NCBI RefSeq assembly: GCF_000725495.1
Contig: NZ_JNZD01000048.1
Span: forward strand, 1-37,522
DNA: 37,522 nucleotides
Direction of reading: 5' to 3'
Source: Streptomyces aureus
Lineage (GTDB): Bacteria > Actinomycetota > Actinomycetes > Streptomycetales > Streptomycetaceae
A program made the position numbers and the translations under genes. Positions 7,855 through 14,542 of the stretch are shown here, piece after piece. The number at the start of each line of letters is the position of its first letter. Positions within the stretch are counted from its first letter, which is position 1. The notes below the pieces were generated by a model that was not told the origin of the DNA, ran no database searches, and saw only the letters and a list, made by a program, of their open reading frames with translations.

Positions 7855-10152
7855 TCACTCCAGGCCGGTCCCCCGCAGCGACGCGGGCAGTTCCCCGGTG
7901 TGGAGGACGCCCAGCGCCTGGGTGGCCCGGGTCAGGGCCACGTAGAGGTCGCTCGTGCCGTAGGCCGCGGGCTCGACGACCAGCACGGAGTCGAACTCCA
8001 GCCCCTTGGCCTGGCGGGGGTCGAGCAGCACGACGGCGCGGGTCAGGTCGGGCTCGTCGCCCGCGGTCACCCCGTCCAGCCGGGCGGCGAGCGCCGCGTG
8101 CAGGGGCTTCGGCGCGATCACCGCGAGCCGTCCCTCGGCCGGGGTCAGCTCGGCGACGGCCTTGGCGACGGCGCCCGGGAGGTCGTCCCCGGCCTCCCGC
8201 GCCCAGGGCAGCACCCCGGTGGACCGGACGGAGCGCGGCGGCTCGAACCCGGGGCGCTCGGCCCGTACGACACCGGCGGCGACGTCCATGATCTCGGCCG
8301 GGGTGCGGTAGTTGACGCCGAGCCGGGTGTGCTCCCAGCGGTCCTGCACGTACGGGGAGAGGATCTCCTCCCACGAGCCGACCCCGGCCGCCTCAGCGGT
8401 CTGCGCGGGGTCACCGACGAGCGTCATGGACCGGGTGGGGCTGCGGCGCATCAGCAGCCGCCAGGCCATCGGCGACAGCTCCTGCGCCTCGTCGACGATG
8501 ATGTGCCCGAAGGCCCAGGTCCGGTCGGCGGCGGCCCGTTCGGCCGCGCTGCGGTGGTCGTCCTCCTCGTGCCGCTCGGCCATCCGCTCGGCGTCGATGA
8601 TGTCGTGCGCGGACAGGATCTCGGAGTCCTCCTCGTCCTTGTCGTCGAACTCGTAGGTCCGCGAGGCGTAGGAGACGTCCAGCACGCCCTGGGCGTAGGC
8701 GATCTGGGTACGGCGTTCCCGGTCGGCGCGCGCCCGGGTGAACCGGTCGTCCTCGCCGAGCAGCTCGGCGGCCTCGTCGAGCAGCGGCACGTCCGCGGGG
8801 GTCCAGTCGGCGGGGCCGGTCGACGGGCGGTGGACCGCCGCCGCCTCCTCGTCCGGGAGATGACCCCACGGGTCGGCCAGGAAGTCCGCGACCAGCCGCC
8901 GGGGGGTCAGTCTCGGCCACAGCCGGTCGACGGCCGACCAGACCTCCGGGTTCTCGGCGAGTTCGTCGCGGATCTGGGTGATGTCGCTGGGGTCGAGCAG
9001 GTTGGACCCGTCGAAGGGGTCCGTGCCGATGCGTTCGGCGAGCATGTCGGTGAGCGTGTTGAGGATGTGGCCCTCGAAGTGCTCGCGGGCCACGTTGTGG
9101 GGCAGGCCCGCCTCGCGGGTGCGCTCGCGGGCGACCTGGACGAGGCCCGCGTCGAGCATCAGGACGTCCCGGTCGTGCTCGATGGCGATCACCGGGTCGG
9201 GCAGGGCCTGCCGGTCACGGACGACCCCGGCGAGGACGTCGGCCATGGAGGCGCGGCCCTTCACGGCGGCCGCCTCGGGTGTGTCGGCGGCGGTGGCGTG
9301 GACGCCGGGGAAGAGTTCGCCGACGGTCGACAGCAGGACGCCGGTCTCGCCGAGGGAGGGCAGCACCTCGCCGATGTAGCCGAGGAAGGCGGGGTTGGGG
9401 CCGACGATCAGGACGGCCCGCTTGGCGAGCAGTTCGCGGTGCTCGTACAGCAGGAAGGCGGCGCGGTGCAGGGCGACGGCCGTCTTTCCGGTGCCGGGGC
9501 CGCCCTCGACGACCATGATCCCGCGGTGCGGCGCGCGGATGATGCGGTCCTGCTCGGCCTGGATGGTCTGCACGATGTCGCTCATCCGTCCGGTGCGGGC
9601 CGAGTTGAGCGCCGCGAGCAGCACGGCGTCGCCGCTCGGGTCCTCGTGACCGGTGCGCTCGCGGTCGCCGAGGTCGAGGATCTCGTCGTGCAGGTCGGTG
9701 ACGTGCCGGCCCGCGGTGCCGATGTGCCGGCGGCGGCGCAGGCCCATCGGGGTGTGCCCGGTGGCCAGGTAGAAGGGGCGGGCGACCGGGGCCCGCCAGT
9801 CGATGAGGACCGGGGTGCGCTCGAGGTCGTCTGCGCGGATGCCGATGCGGCCGATGTGGTGGCTGACGCCGGCGGCGGGACCGCCCTCCACCGGGGACAG
9901 GTCGATGCGGCCGAAGCAGAGCGAGCCGTCCACGGCGTTCAGCGCGGCCAGCATCCCGGAGCGCTCGGCGACCAGGATGTCCCGCTCGACCCGGGCCTGC
10001 CGCGGTGTGTTGCCCTGGGCGAGCGCGTCCCCGACGGAGACCTCGGTGGCATCGCGCAGGGCGTCCACACGCGCGTACAGCCCGTCGATGAATTCCTGCT
10101 CACTTCGCAGTTCATCGTCGGGGAATTCTGTGTGCGATCCCTTGTTTGACAA
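7855..10152 (-). CDS. helD: HelD-family RNA polymerase-associated helicase-like ATPase
   Basis: A UvrD/Rep-like superfamily 1 ATPase of about 765 residues. In HelD proteins an N-terminal antiparallel coiled coil and inserted arms enter RNA polymerase channels and free stalled polymerase; some actinobacterial members (HelR) displace rifamycins. Seen here: an N-terminal coiled-coil-like stretch (SEQEFIDGLYARVDALR), an FGRID and IDWRAPVARPFY region, Walker A GGPGTGKT (about 217-224), HIIVDEAQELSPM, LVGDPAQT, GLEFDSVLVVEP and YVALTRATQAL near the C-terminus. I chose TTG 10152 because GGGAG lies 5 nt upstream; GTG 10164, 4 codons earlier, is the alternative. An inverted repeat (10192-10220) lies in the promoter region. 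I saw no obvious rifamycin-associated element, so the HelD versus HelR subtype is open. Confidence 0.88.
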   Translation of the reverse strand: MSNKGSHTEFPDDELRSEQEFIDGLYARVDALRDATEVSVGDALAQGNTPRQARVERDILVAERSGMLAALNAVDGSLCFGRIDLSPVEGGPAAGVSHHIGRIGIRADDLERTPVLIDWRAPVARPFYLATGHTPMGLRRRRHIGTAGRHVTDLHDEILDLGDRERTGHEDPSGDAVLLAALNSARTGRMSDIVQTIQAEQDRIIRAPHRGIMVVEGGPGTGKTAVALHRAAFLLYEHRELLAKRAVLIVGPNPAFLGYIGEVLPSLGETGVLLSTVGELFPGVHATAADTPEAAAVKGRASMADVLAGVVRDRQALPDPVIAIEHDRDVLMLDAGLVQVARERTREAGLPHNVAREHFEGHILNTLTDMLAERIGTDPFDGSNLLDPSDITQIRDELAENPEVWSAVDRLWPRLTPRRLVADFLADPWGHLPDEEAAAVHRPSTGPADWTPADVPLLDEAAELLGEDDRFTRARADRERRTQIAYAQGVLDVSYASRTYEFDDKDEEDSEILSAHDIIDAERMAERHEEDDHRSAAERAAADRTWAFGHIIVDEAQELSPMAWRLLMRRSPTRSMTLVGDPAQTAEAAGVGSWEEILSPYVQDRWEHTRLGVNYRTPAEIMDVAAGVVRAERPGFEPPRSVRSTGVLPWAREAGDDLPGAVAKAVAELTPAEGRLAVIAPKPLHAALAARLDGVTAGDEPDLTRAVVLLDPRQAKGLEFDSVLVVEPAAYGTSDLYVALTRATQALGVLHTGELPASLRGTGLE

Positions 10153-10191
10153 TTCCGCTCCCACCCAGATACACTGCGGCTACTGAACTTC

Positions 10192-10220
10192 TTCACGTCT
10201 TGATTCCTCGAAGTCGTGAA
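10192..10220. promoter_or_regulatory. Inverted repeat upstream of the HelD-family gene
   Basis: TTCACGTCTT (10192-10201) and AAGTCGTGAA (10211-10220) are inverted copies matching at 9 of 10 positions with a 9-nt spacer, about 40 nt upstream of the helicase start. It may be an operator or a 5'-UTR hairpin. Confidence 0.4.
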
Positions 10221-10239
10221 TCATCGAATATACGCAGAG

Positions 10240-10275
10240 AAATCCCCCGGGCGCAATTGCCCAGGGGATTTTTTG
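10240..10275 (-). terminator. Terminator downstream of trxA, bidirectional in form
   Basis: Twelve paired positions with one mismatch (10241-10252 with 10259-10270) surround a 6-nt loop, flanked by A/T runs on both sides, so it can act on either strand. It sits 30 nt past the thioredoxin stop codon and isolates the MerR-thioredoxin operon from the helicase gene. Confidence 0.75.
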
Positions 10276-10303
10276 TGCGCCGGACCGGCGGCGGGGACGG
10301 AAC

Positions 10304-10636
10304 TCAGAGCACGTCGTCCAGCTCCTGGAGCAGCCGCCGCTTGGCCCGGGCGCCCACCATCGACTTCACCGGCTCGCCGTCGCGGAAGACCATGAACGTC
10401 GGCATAGAGAGCACCCCGTACGCGAGCGTCGTCTCCGGATTGGTGTCGACGTCGAGCTGGACCACCTTGAACCGGTCGGCCTCCTCGAAGGCCAGCTCGC
10501 TGAGCACCGGCCCCATCTGCCGGCACGGCGGGCACCAGTCCGCGGTGAACTCCACCAGCACGGGCAGGTCCGAGCCGATCACCTCCGACCCGAAGTCCGC
10601 GTCCGTCACCTCGGCCACTCCTGCCGCCTTGATCAT
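10304..10636 (-). CDS. trxA: Thioredoxin (WCPPC active site)
   Basis: A 110-residue single-domain thioredoxin, a cytosolic dithiol-disulfide reductant. The active site FTADWCPPCRQM has Cys35 and Cys38; the usual Trp-Cys-Gly-Pro-Cys has Pro in place of Gly, which is common among atypical actinobacterial thioredoxins and may alter redox potential. The cis-Pro loop is SMPTFMVF. ATG 10636 has GGAGGGGAG upstream, and its first base pair overlaps the merR stop as ATGA, so translation is coupled to merR. The pair suggests that the MerR sensor controls this thioredoxin. The terminator at 10240-10275 closes the operon. Confidence 0.93.
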   Translation of the reverse strand: MIKAAGVAEVTDADFGSEVIGSDLPVLVEFTADWCPPCRQMGPVLSELAFEEADRFKVVQLDVDTNPETTLAYGVLSMPTFMVFRDGEPVKSMVGARAKRRLLQELDDVL

Positions 10637-11061
10637 GGCGTCTCCCCTCCCAGTTCGCACACGGGTTCCGGACCGCCCGGAACCTCCGCGTCGGCGGCCA
10701 GCGCGTCCCGCGCCCGCTCCGCCCGCGCCAGCTGTTCGCCGACCTGCGCGCGCACCGACCGCAGCTCGCCGATCAGCGCGTCGAGCTCGCCGAGCTTGCG
10801 CCGGTAGACGTCCAGGGACGCCGGGCACGCGTCGCCCTCGGCGTGTCCGGCCCGCAGGCACTCGACGAACGGCCGCGTCTCCTCCAGGTCGAACCCGAAG
10901 TCCTGCAGCGTCCTGATCTGCCGCAGCAGCCGCAGATCGTGCTCGTCGTACGTGCGGTACCCGTTGTCGCCCCGCCGCGCGGGCAGCAGCCCCCGCGACT
11001 CGTAGTAGCGCAGGGTCCGCGTGGTCGTCCCGGCCCGTGCCGCCAGCTCGCCGATTCGCAT
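10633..11061 (-). CDS. MerR-family transcriptional regulator with three cysteines
   Basis: A 142-residue dimeric DNA-binding regulator. The winged-HTH motif MRIGELAARAGTTTRTLRYYESRGLLPARR lies at residues 1-30, followed by GYRTYDEHDLRLLRQI and a long dimerisation helix. Cys68, Cys79 and Cys135 in or after the effector region could bind metal or sense thiol stress. I chose ATG 11061, not the reading-frame opening at 11094, because the promoter puts the transcription start at this ATG (leaderless). The upstream 19-bp-spacer promoter with an internal dyad is the standard MerR target, so the gene is probably autoregulated together with trxA. The real inducer is unknown. Confidence 0.9.
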   Translation of the reverse strand: MRIGELAARAGTTTRTLRYYESRGLLPARRGDNGYRTYDEHDLRLLRQIRTLQDFGFDLEETRPFVECLRAGHAEGDACPASLDVYRRKLGELDALIGELRSVRAQVGEQLARAERARDALAADAEVPGGPEPVCELGGETP

Positions 11062-11068
11062 GACCCCG

Positions 11069-11101
11069 ACGGTAGTCCTTGACGCCGACGTCAAGGCAAG
11101 C
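11069..11101 (-). promoter_or_regulatory. MerR-type promoter and operator of the merR-trxA operon
   Basis: On the minus strand the -35 is TTGCCT, then a 19-bp spacer, then the -10 TACCGT, 7 nt before ATG 11061. A perfect dyad (CCTTGACG/CGTCAAGG, 11077-11096, 4-nt centre) fills the spacer region. Overlong 19-bp spacers with a central dyad are diagnostic of MerR-activated promoters; the geometry predicts a leaderless mRNA. Confidence 0.75.
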
Positions 11102-11162
11102 GTGCGCGAGGGCAGCCCCGGCGGAGGTCCCCGGGAGGCGGTGCCCGGCGGGAGGCGCCGCG

Positions 11163-11684
11163 TCAGCGTGTGGCGCGGGGCAGCAGCGGCTTACGGTCCA
11201 CCGGGGACGACAGCACGATCGAGGTGGTCGTCCGCCCCAGCGCGGAGGTCTGTTCCAGGACGTCCTCCAGATGGATCGTGTCCTCGACCGCGACCTTGAG
11301 GATCCAGCAGTCCTCGCCGACGACGTGGTGGACCTCGGTGACCTCAGGACGGGCGAGGAGTTCCAGCGTCCGCGGGTGCTTGAGCGTGTAGCCGCCGTGG
11401 GGGTTGACGCGGATGAATGCCTGGATGCCGTAGCCGAGCCGGGACGCCGACACCTGGGCGCCGTACCCGGTGATCGCCCCCGTCGCCTCCAGCCGGCGCA
11501 CCCGCTCCGCGACCGCGGCGGGGCTCAGCCGGACGCGGCGGCCCAGCTCGCTGAGCTTGATGCGGCCCTCGCTCTGCAGCAGTTCCAGGATCCCCCGGTC
11601 CAGCGTGTCGAAGCCCGCCGTCGTTTCGACGGAGACGGCACGCGGATGCCGTGTTTCCTTCGGTGCGACAGCCGGATCTCCCAT
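11163..11684 (-). CDS. Lrp/AsnC-family transcriptional regulator
   Basis: A 173-residue protein. ATG 11684 has GGGGGAG just upstream. An N-terminal extension of about 22 residues leads into the winged HTH (LDRGILELLQSEGRIKLSELGRRVRLSPAAVAERVRRLEATGAITGY, about 28-74). A C-terminal RAM ligand-binding domain follows (IQAFIRVNPHGG, VTEVHHVVGEDCWILKVAVEDT, TTSIVLSS). These proteins form octamers that sense amino acids and act globally or locally. It is divergent from the epimerase/aldo-keto reductase pair across a 147-nt gap, so it may regulate those genes; no ligand can be inferred. Confidence 0.9.
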   Translation of the reverse strand: MGDPAVAPKETRHPRAVSVETTAGFDTLDRGILELLQSEGRIKLSELGRRVRLSPAAVAERVRRLEATGAITGYGAQVSASRLGYGIQAFIRVNPHGGYTLKHPRTLELLARPEVTEVHHVVGEDCWILKVAVEDTIHLEDVLEQTSALGRTTTSIVLSSPVDRKPLLPRATR

Positions 11685-11831
11685 GTCTCCCCCTTCGGTC
11701 CCGACCCCCCCCGACGGGAGAATTATGACCACAGGCCGAAGCACCGTGAACGGCCGGCGGACGAAAGCCGGCAGGTGTGCGAGAACGCAGGGGTGCGGGC
11801 GGCACGGGTACGGGGAATGGGGGAGGGCGAG

Positions 11832-12734
11832 ATGCGGGAGATCTGCGTCATCGGCGGAAACCGGTATTTCGGAAAACGTCTCATCGGCCGGCTGCTGGCG
11901 GCGGGCGACCGGGTCACCGTGATCAACCGCGGCTCGTCCGCGCCGCCCGCCGGGACGGTGCATCTGATCGCCGACCGCGACGACGAGAAGTCCCTGGAGA
12001 CGGCGCTGGGTTCACGGACCTTCGACGTCGTCGTCGACCAGGTCTGCTACACCCCCCGGCAGGCGGAGATCGCCCGCCGGGTCTTCGCCGGACGCACGCG
12101 CCGGTACGTGATGACGTCCACCGTCGAGGTGTACGAGTACGAGGACTCGGCCGTCCCCGTCCGCGAGGAGTCCGTGGATCCGCGGACGGTCGCCTTCGAC
12201 ACCGGGCTCCCCTGGGAGGACCCGGAGTTCCGGGAGGCGCACTACGGCGAGGGCAAGCGGCAGGCCGAGGCGGTGTTCGCGGCCGCTCCGGACTTCCCGT
12301 ACGTGGCCGTGCGCGTCGCCCATGTGCTGGGCGGGGAGGACGACTTCACCGGGCGGCTGGAGCACTACGCCGACCGGATCCGGTCCGGGAGGCCGATCGC
12401 CGTGCCCGCCGTGAACCACCCGGCGACCTACATCGACGTCGAGGAGATCGCCGGCTTCCTGTACTGGGCCGTGGGCGAGGACTTCACCGGGCCGGTGAAC
12501 GCGGCCTCCCACGGGGCCCTGACCACCGAGGAGTTGTGCGCGGCGGTCGGCGCGCACCTCCCGGACGGCCGGACGGTCCTGGAGTCCGTCGAGGTGGGCG
12601 AGGTCTCCCCCTTCTCCTTCCGTCGTTCCTACGGCATGGACAACTCCCGCGCCACCGGGCTCGGGTTCCGCTTCGGCGACGCGCGGGCCTGGCTGCCGCG
12701 CGCGGTGGCCGAGACGCTCGGAAAGGACGACTGA
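11832..12734 (+). CDS. NAD-dependent epimerase/dehydratase family protein
   Basis: A 300-residue extended short-chain dehydrogenase/reductase. The N-terminal Rossmann nucleotide-binding motif is IGGNRYFGKRLIGRLLAAGD (a GGNRYxG variant of the glycine motif, as in plant RNA-binding CSP41-like and related bacterial members), then VTVINRGSS. The DVVVDQVCYTPRQ and YVMTSTVEVYEYED regions follow, and HYGEGKRQAE supplies the Tyr-x-x-x-Lys pair. ATG 11832 is chosen after GGGAGGGCGAG; an in-frame ATG at 11818 is possible. It lies one base before the aldo/keto reductase, so the two form a unit, perhaps for successive redox steps on a sugar or small carbonyl. The substrate is not identifiable. Confidence 0.88.
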   Translation: MREICVIGGNRYFGKRLIGRLLAAGDRVTVINRGSSAPPAGTVHLIADRDDEKSLETALGSRTFDVVVDQVCYTPRQAEIARRVFAGRTRRYVMTSTVEVYEYEDSAVPVREESVDPRTVAFDTGLPWEDPEFREAHYGEGKRQAEAVFAAAPDFPYVAVRVAHVLGGEDDFTGRLEHYADRIRSGRPIAVPAVNHPATYIDVEEIAGFLYWAVGEDFTGPVNAASHGALTTEELCAAVGAHLPDGRTVLESVEVGEVSPFSFRRSYGMDNSRATGLGFRFGDARAWLPRAVAETLGKDD

Positions 12735-12735
12735 C

Positions 12736-13671
12736 ATGCGCCATCGCACTCTGGGCGGGCTGAGGGTGAGCGCCGTGGGGCTCGGCCTGATGCCGCTGTC
12801 GATCGAGGGGGCGCCGGACGAGGCGCGGGCCCTGGCCACGGTGCACGCGGCCCTCGACGCGGGCGTCACCCTGCTCGACACCGCGGACTCGTACCACCTG
12901 CCCGGCGCGGAACCCGGCCACAACGAACGGCTCGTGGCCCGCGCGCTCGCGACGTACGGCGGCGACACCACGGACGTCCTGGTGGCCACGAAGGGCGGGC
13001 GGGGCAGGCCGGCCGACGGCAGCTGGACGGTGAACGGCTCCCCGCACCATCTGAAGGCGGCGGCCGAGGCCTCCCTGAAGCGGCTGGGCCTGGAGGCGAT
13101 CGGCCTCTACCAGCTGCACAAGCCCGATGCCGATGTCCCGTTCGAGGATTCGGTGGGCGCCCTGCGCGAGCTGCTCGACGCGGGCACGATCCGGCTGGCG
13201 GGCGTCTCCAACACCAGCGTCGACCAGATCCGCCGGGCCCGCGCGATCCTCGGCGACCGGCTGGTCTCGGTCCAGAACCGGTACTCCCCCGCCGTCCGCG
13301 ACAGCGACCCCGAACTGCGGCTGTGCGCCGAGCTGGGGCTCGCCTTCCTGCCCTGGAGCCCGCTGGGCGGCATCTCCCGCAGCTCCCTGGACGGCCCGTC
13401 CGACGGTCCGGTCGACGGTTCGTCCGGCGGCCCGGGCGGCGGTTCGTCCGGCGACCCGGGCGCGGCCGTGCGGGACCGCTTCGGGGCCTTCCACGCGGTG
13501 GCCCGGGAGCACGGGGTGAGCCCGCAGCGGGTCGCGCTCGCCTGGCTGTCGCGGCGCTCCCCCACGGTGATCCCGATCCCGGGCGCCGGCCGTCCGGAGA
13601 GCGCCCGGGACTCGGCGGCCGCCGCCGACCTGGTCCTGAGCGCGGAGGACCTGGCCCGCCTCGGCCCGTGA
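12736..13671 (+). CDS. Aldo/keto reductase with Gly/Ser/Pro-rich insert
   Basis: A 311-residue NADPH-dependent carbonyl reductase with a (beta/alpha)8 barrel. Seen: GGLRVSAVGLGLMPLS, LLDTADSY (catalytic Asp and Tyr), LVATKGG (Lys), LYQLHKPD (His-Lys region), SVQNRYSP, and the C-terminal cofactor loop VIPIPGAGRPESARD. ATG 12736 starts one base after the upstream stop codon. A low-complexity insert of about 25 residues (GPSDGPVDGSSGGPGGGSSGD, bases 13391-13462), partly a 24-bp tandem duplication, breaks the region after LGFLPWSPLGG-type sequence. It falls in a surface loop and is probably tolerated. Confidence 0.9.
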   Translation: MRHRTLGGLRVSAVGLGLMPLSIEGAPDEARALATVHAALDAGVTLLDTADSYHLPGAEPGHNERLVARALATYGGDTTDVLVATKGGRGRPADGSWTVNGSPHHLKAAAEASLKRLGLEAIGLYQLHKPDADVPFEDSVGALRELLDAGTIRLAGVSNTSVDQIRRARAILGDRLVSVQNRYSPAVRDSDPELRLCAELGLAFLPWSPLGGISRSSLDGPSDGPVDGSSGGPGGGSSGDPGAAVRDRFGAFHAVAREHGVSPQRVALAWLSRRSPTVIPIPGAGRPESARDSAAAADLVLSAEDLARLGP

Positions 13672-13708
13672 ACCGGGCCGAGGGGTCCGGGGGTCCGGGG
13701 TCCGGAGG

Positions 13709-14473
13709 TCAGACCATGACCCCGGCGGACTCCTCCACCTCGAGCAGCGAGGCGCTCTGCCGCTCCGCCTCGAACGCCCGATGTCCGCCGCGCAGGCCGA
13801 ACAGCCGTTTCGCCAGGGCGATGTAGAGGACGGCGAGGATGTTCAGGACCAGGGTCGCGATCTTCAGCCAGCTGACGTGCTCGGTGAGTTCGTAGATCTC
13901 CAGCGGGAGGAACGCGGCGGTGGCGACGACCGTGAGGTACTCCGCCCAGCGCTTGGCGTACCAGAGCCCGACCGCCTCGATGATCTCGATCAGCGCGTAC
14001 GCCAGCAGCAGGCCCGCGACGATCAGCAGCGTGGAGTGCTTGTAGCCGAAGGTCTTCTGGATCGTGCCGACCACGGGCGAGTGGTCGAGATCGTAGTGGA
14101 AGTGCCGGAAGACCGGCCGCAGGACGTCCAGGTACTCGTCGAAGAGCCGGCGCACCGCGTCCTGGCTGTTGCTGAACCTCCAGACGGCGGCCGCGACCAG
14201 CACGATGAACACCCCGCGCACGGCCCGCTCGATCGCCAGGAAGCGCAGGATGAACAGGTCGCGGAGCACCTTGCCGCGCGGGACGAGGGGCGCCTCGGAG
14301 GCCGGTCCCGAGCCGTGCGGCTCGCCGAGCGCGAAGTCGCCGCAGCGCAGACAGCGCCAGACGTCGCCGAGGGCGGTCTGGGCGTGCAGCCGCACCCGCA
14401 GGCGCGGGTCGTCCGGCGCGTAGGTGACGTGCCCCTTGCGCGCACAGGTCCGCCGGTCCCAGTCGATCTTCAT
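13709..14473 (-). CDS. DUF2127-family integral membrane protein
   Basis: A 254-residue protein of unknown function. The N-terminal soluble part has a Cys-rich patch (DRRTCARKGHVTYAPDD and DVWRCLRCGDFALG, a CxxC pair that may bind zinc). Four hydrophobic segments follow: about LRFLAIERAVRGVFIVLVAAAVW, STLLIVAGLLLAYALIEIIEAVGLW, YLTVVATAAFLPLEIYEL and IATLVLNILAVLYIALA. This layout matches DUF2127 membrane proteins. ATG 14473 lies behind GGAGGA; a longer in-frame start at 14539 would cross the preceding hairpin. It runs downstream of the MFS exporter gene on the same strand, separated by that hairpin. No role is known. Confidence 0.8.
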   Translation of the reverse strand: MKIDWDRRTCARKGHVTYAPDDPRLRVRLHAQTALGDVWRCLRCGDFALGEPHGSGPASEAPLVPRGKVLRDLFILRFLAIERAVRGVFIVLVAAAVWRFSNSQDAVRRLFDEYLDVLRPVFRHFHYDLDHSPVVGTIQKTFGYKHSTLLIVAGLLLAYALIEIIEAVGLWYAKRWAEYLTVVATAAFLPLEIYELTEHVSWLKIATLVLNILAVLYIALAKRLFGLRGGHRAFEAERQSASLLEVEESAGVMV

Positions 14474-14498
14474 GCTTCGGTGTCCTCCGCAGAACGTG

Positions 14499-14531
14499 CC
14501 GTGCCGTGCCGGACGGTCCGGCACGGCACGG
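14499..14531 (-). terminator. Hairpin terminator after the MFS exporter gene
   Basis: 14499-14513 pairs perfectly with 14517-14531 (15 bp) around the 3-nt loop CGG. It starts 12 nt past the exporter stop codon and lacks a U-tract, as is common in high-GC actinobacteria. Confidence 0.7.
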
Positions 14532-14542
14532 TAGTGCATGTT

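Noticed and set aside
7900..10149. A 749-codon open frame on the plus strand antisense to the helicase gene
   Set aside because: It is the mirror of the HelD-family gene: composition is Gly/Asp/Val/Arg-rich without any motif, while the minus strand has all helicase motifs in order.
7855..10240. Rifamycin-associated element in front of the HelD-family gene
   Set aside because: I looked for the characteristic inverted repeat and saw only an unrelated TTCACG/CGTGAA repeat, so HelR identity is not claimed.
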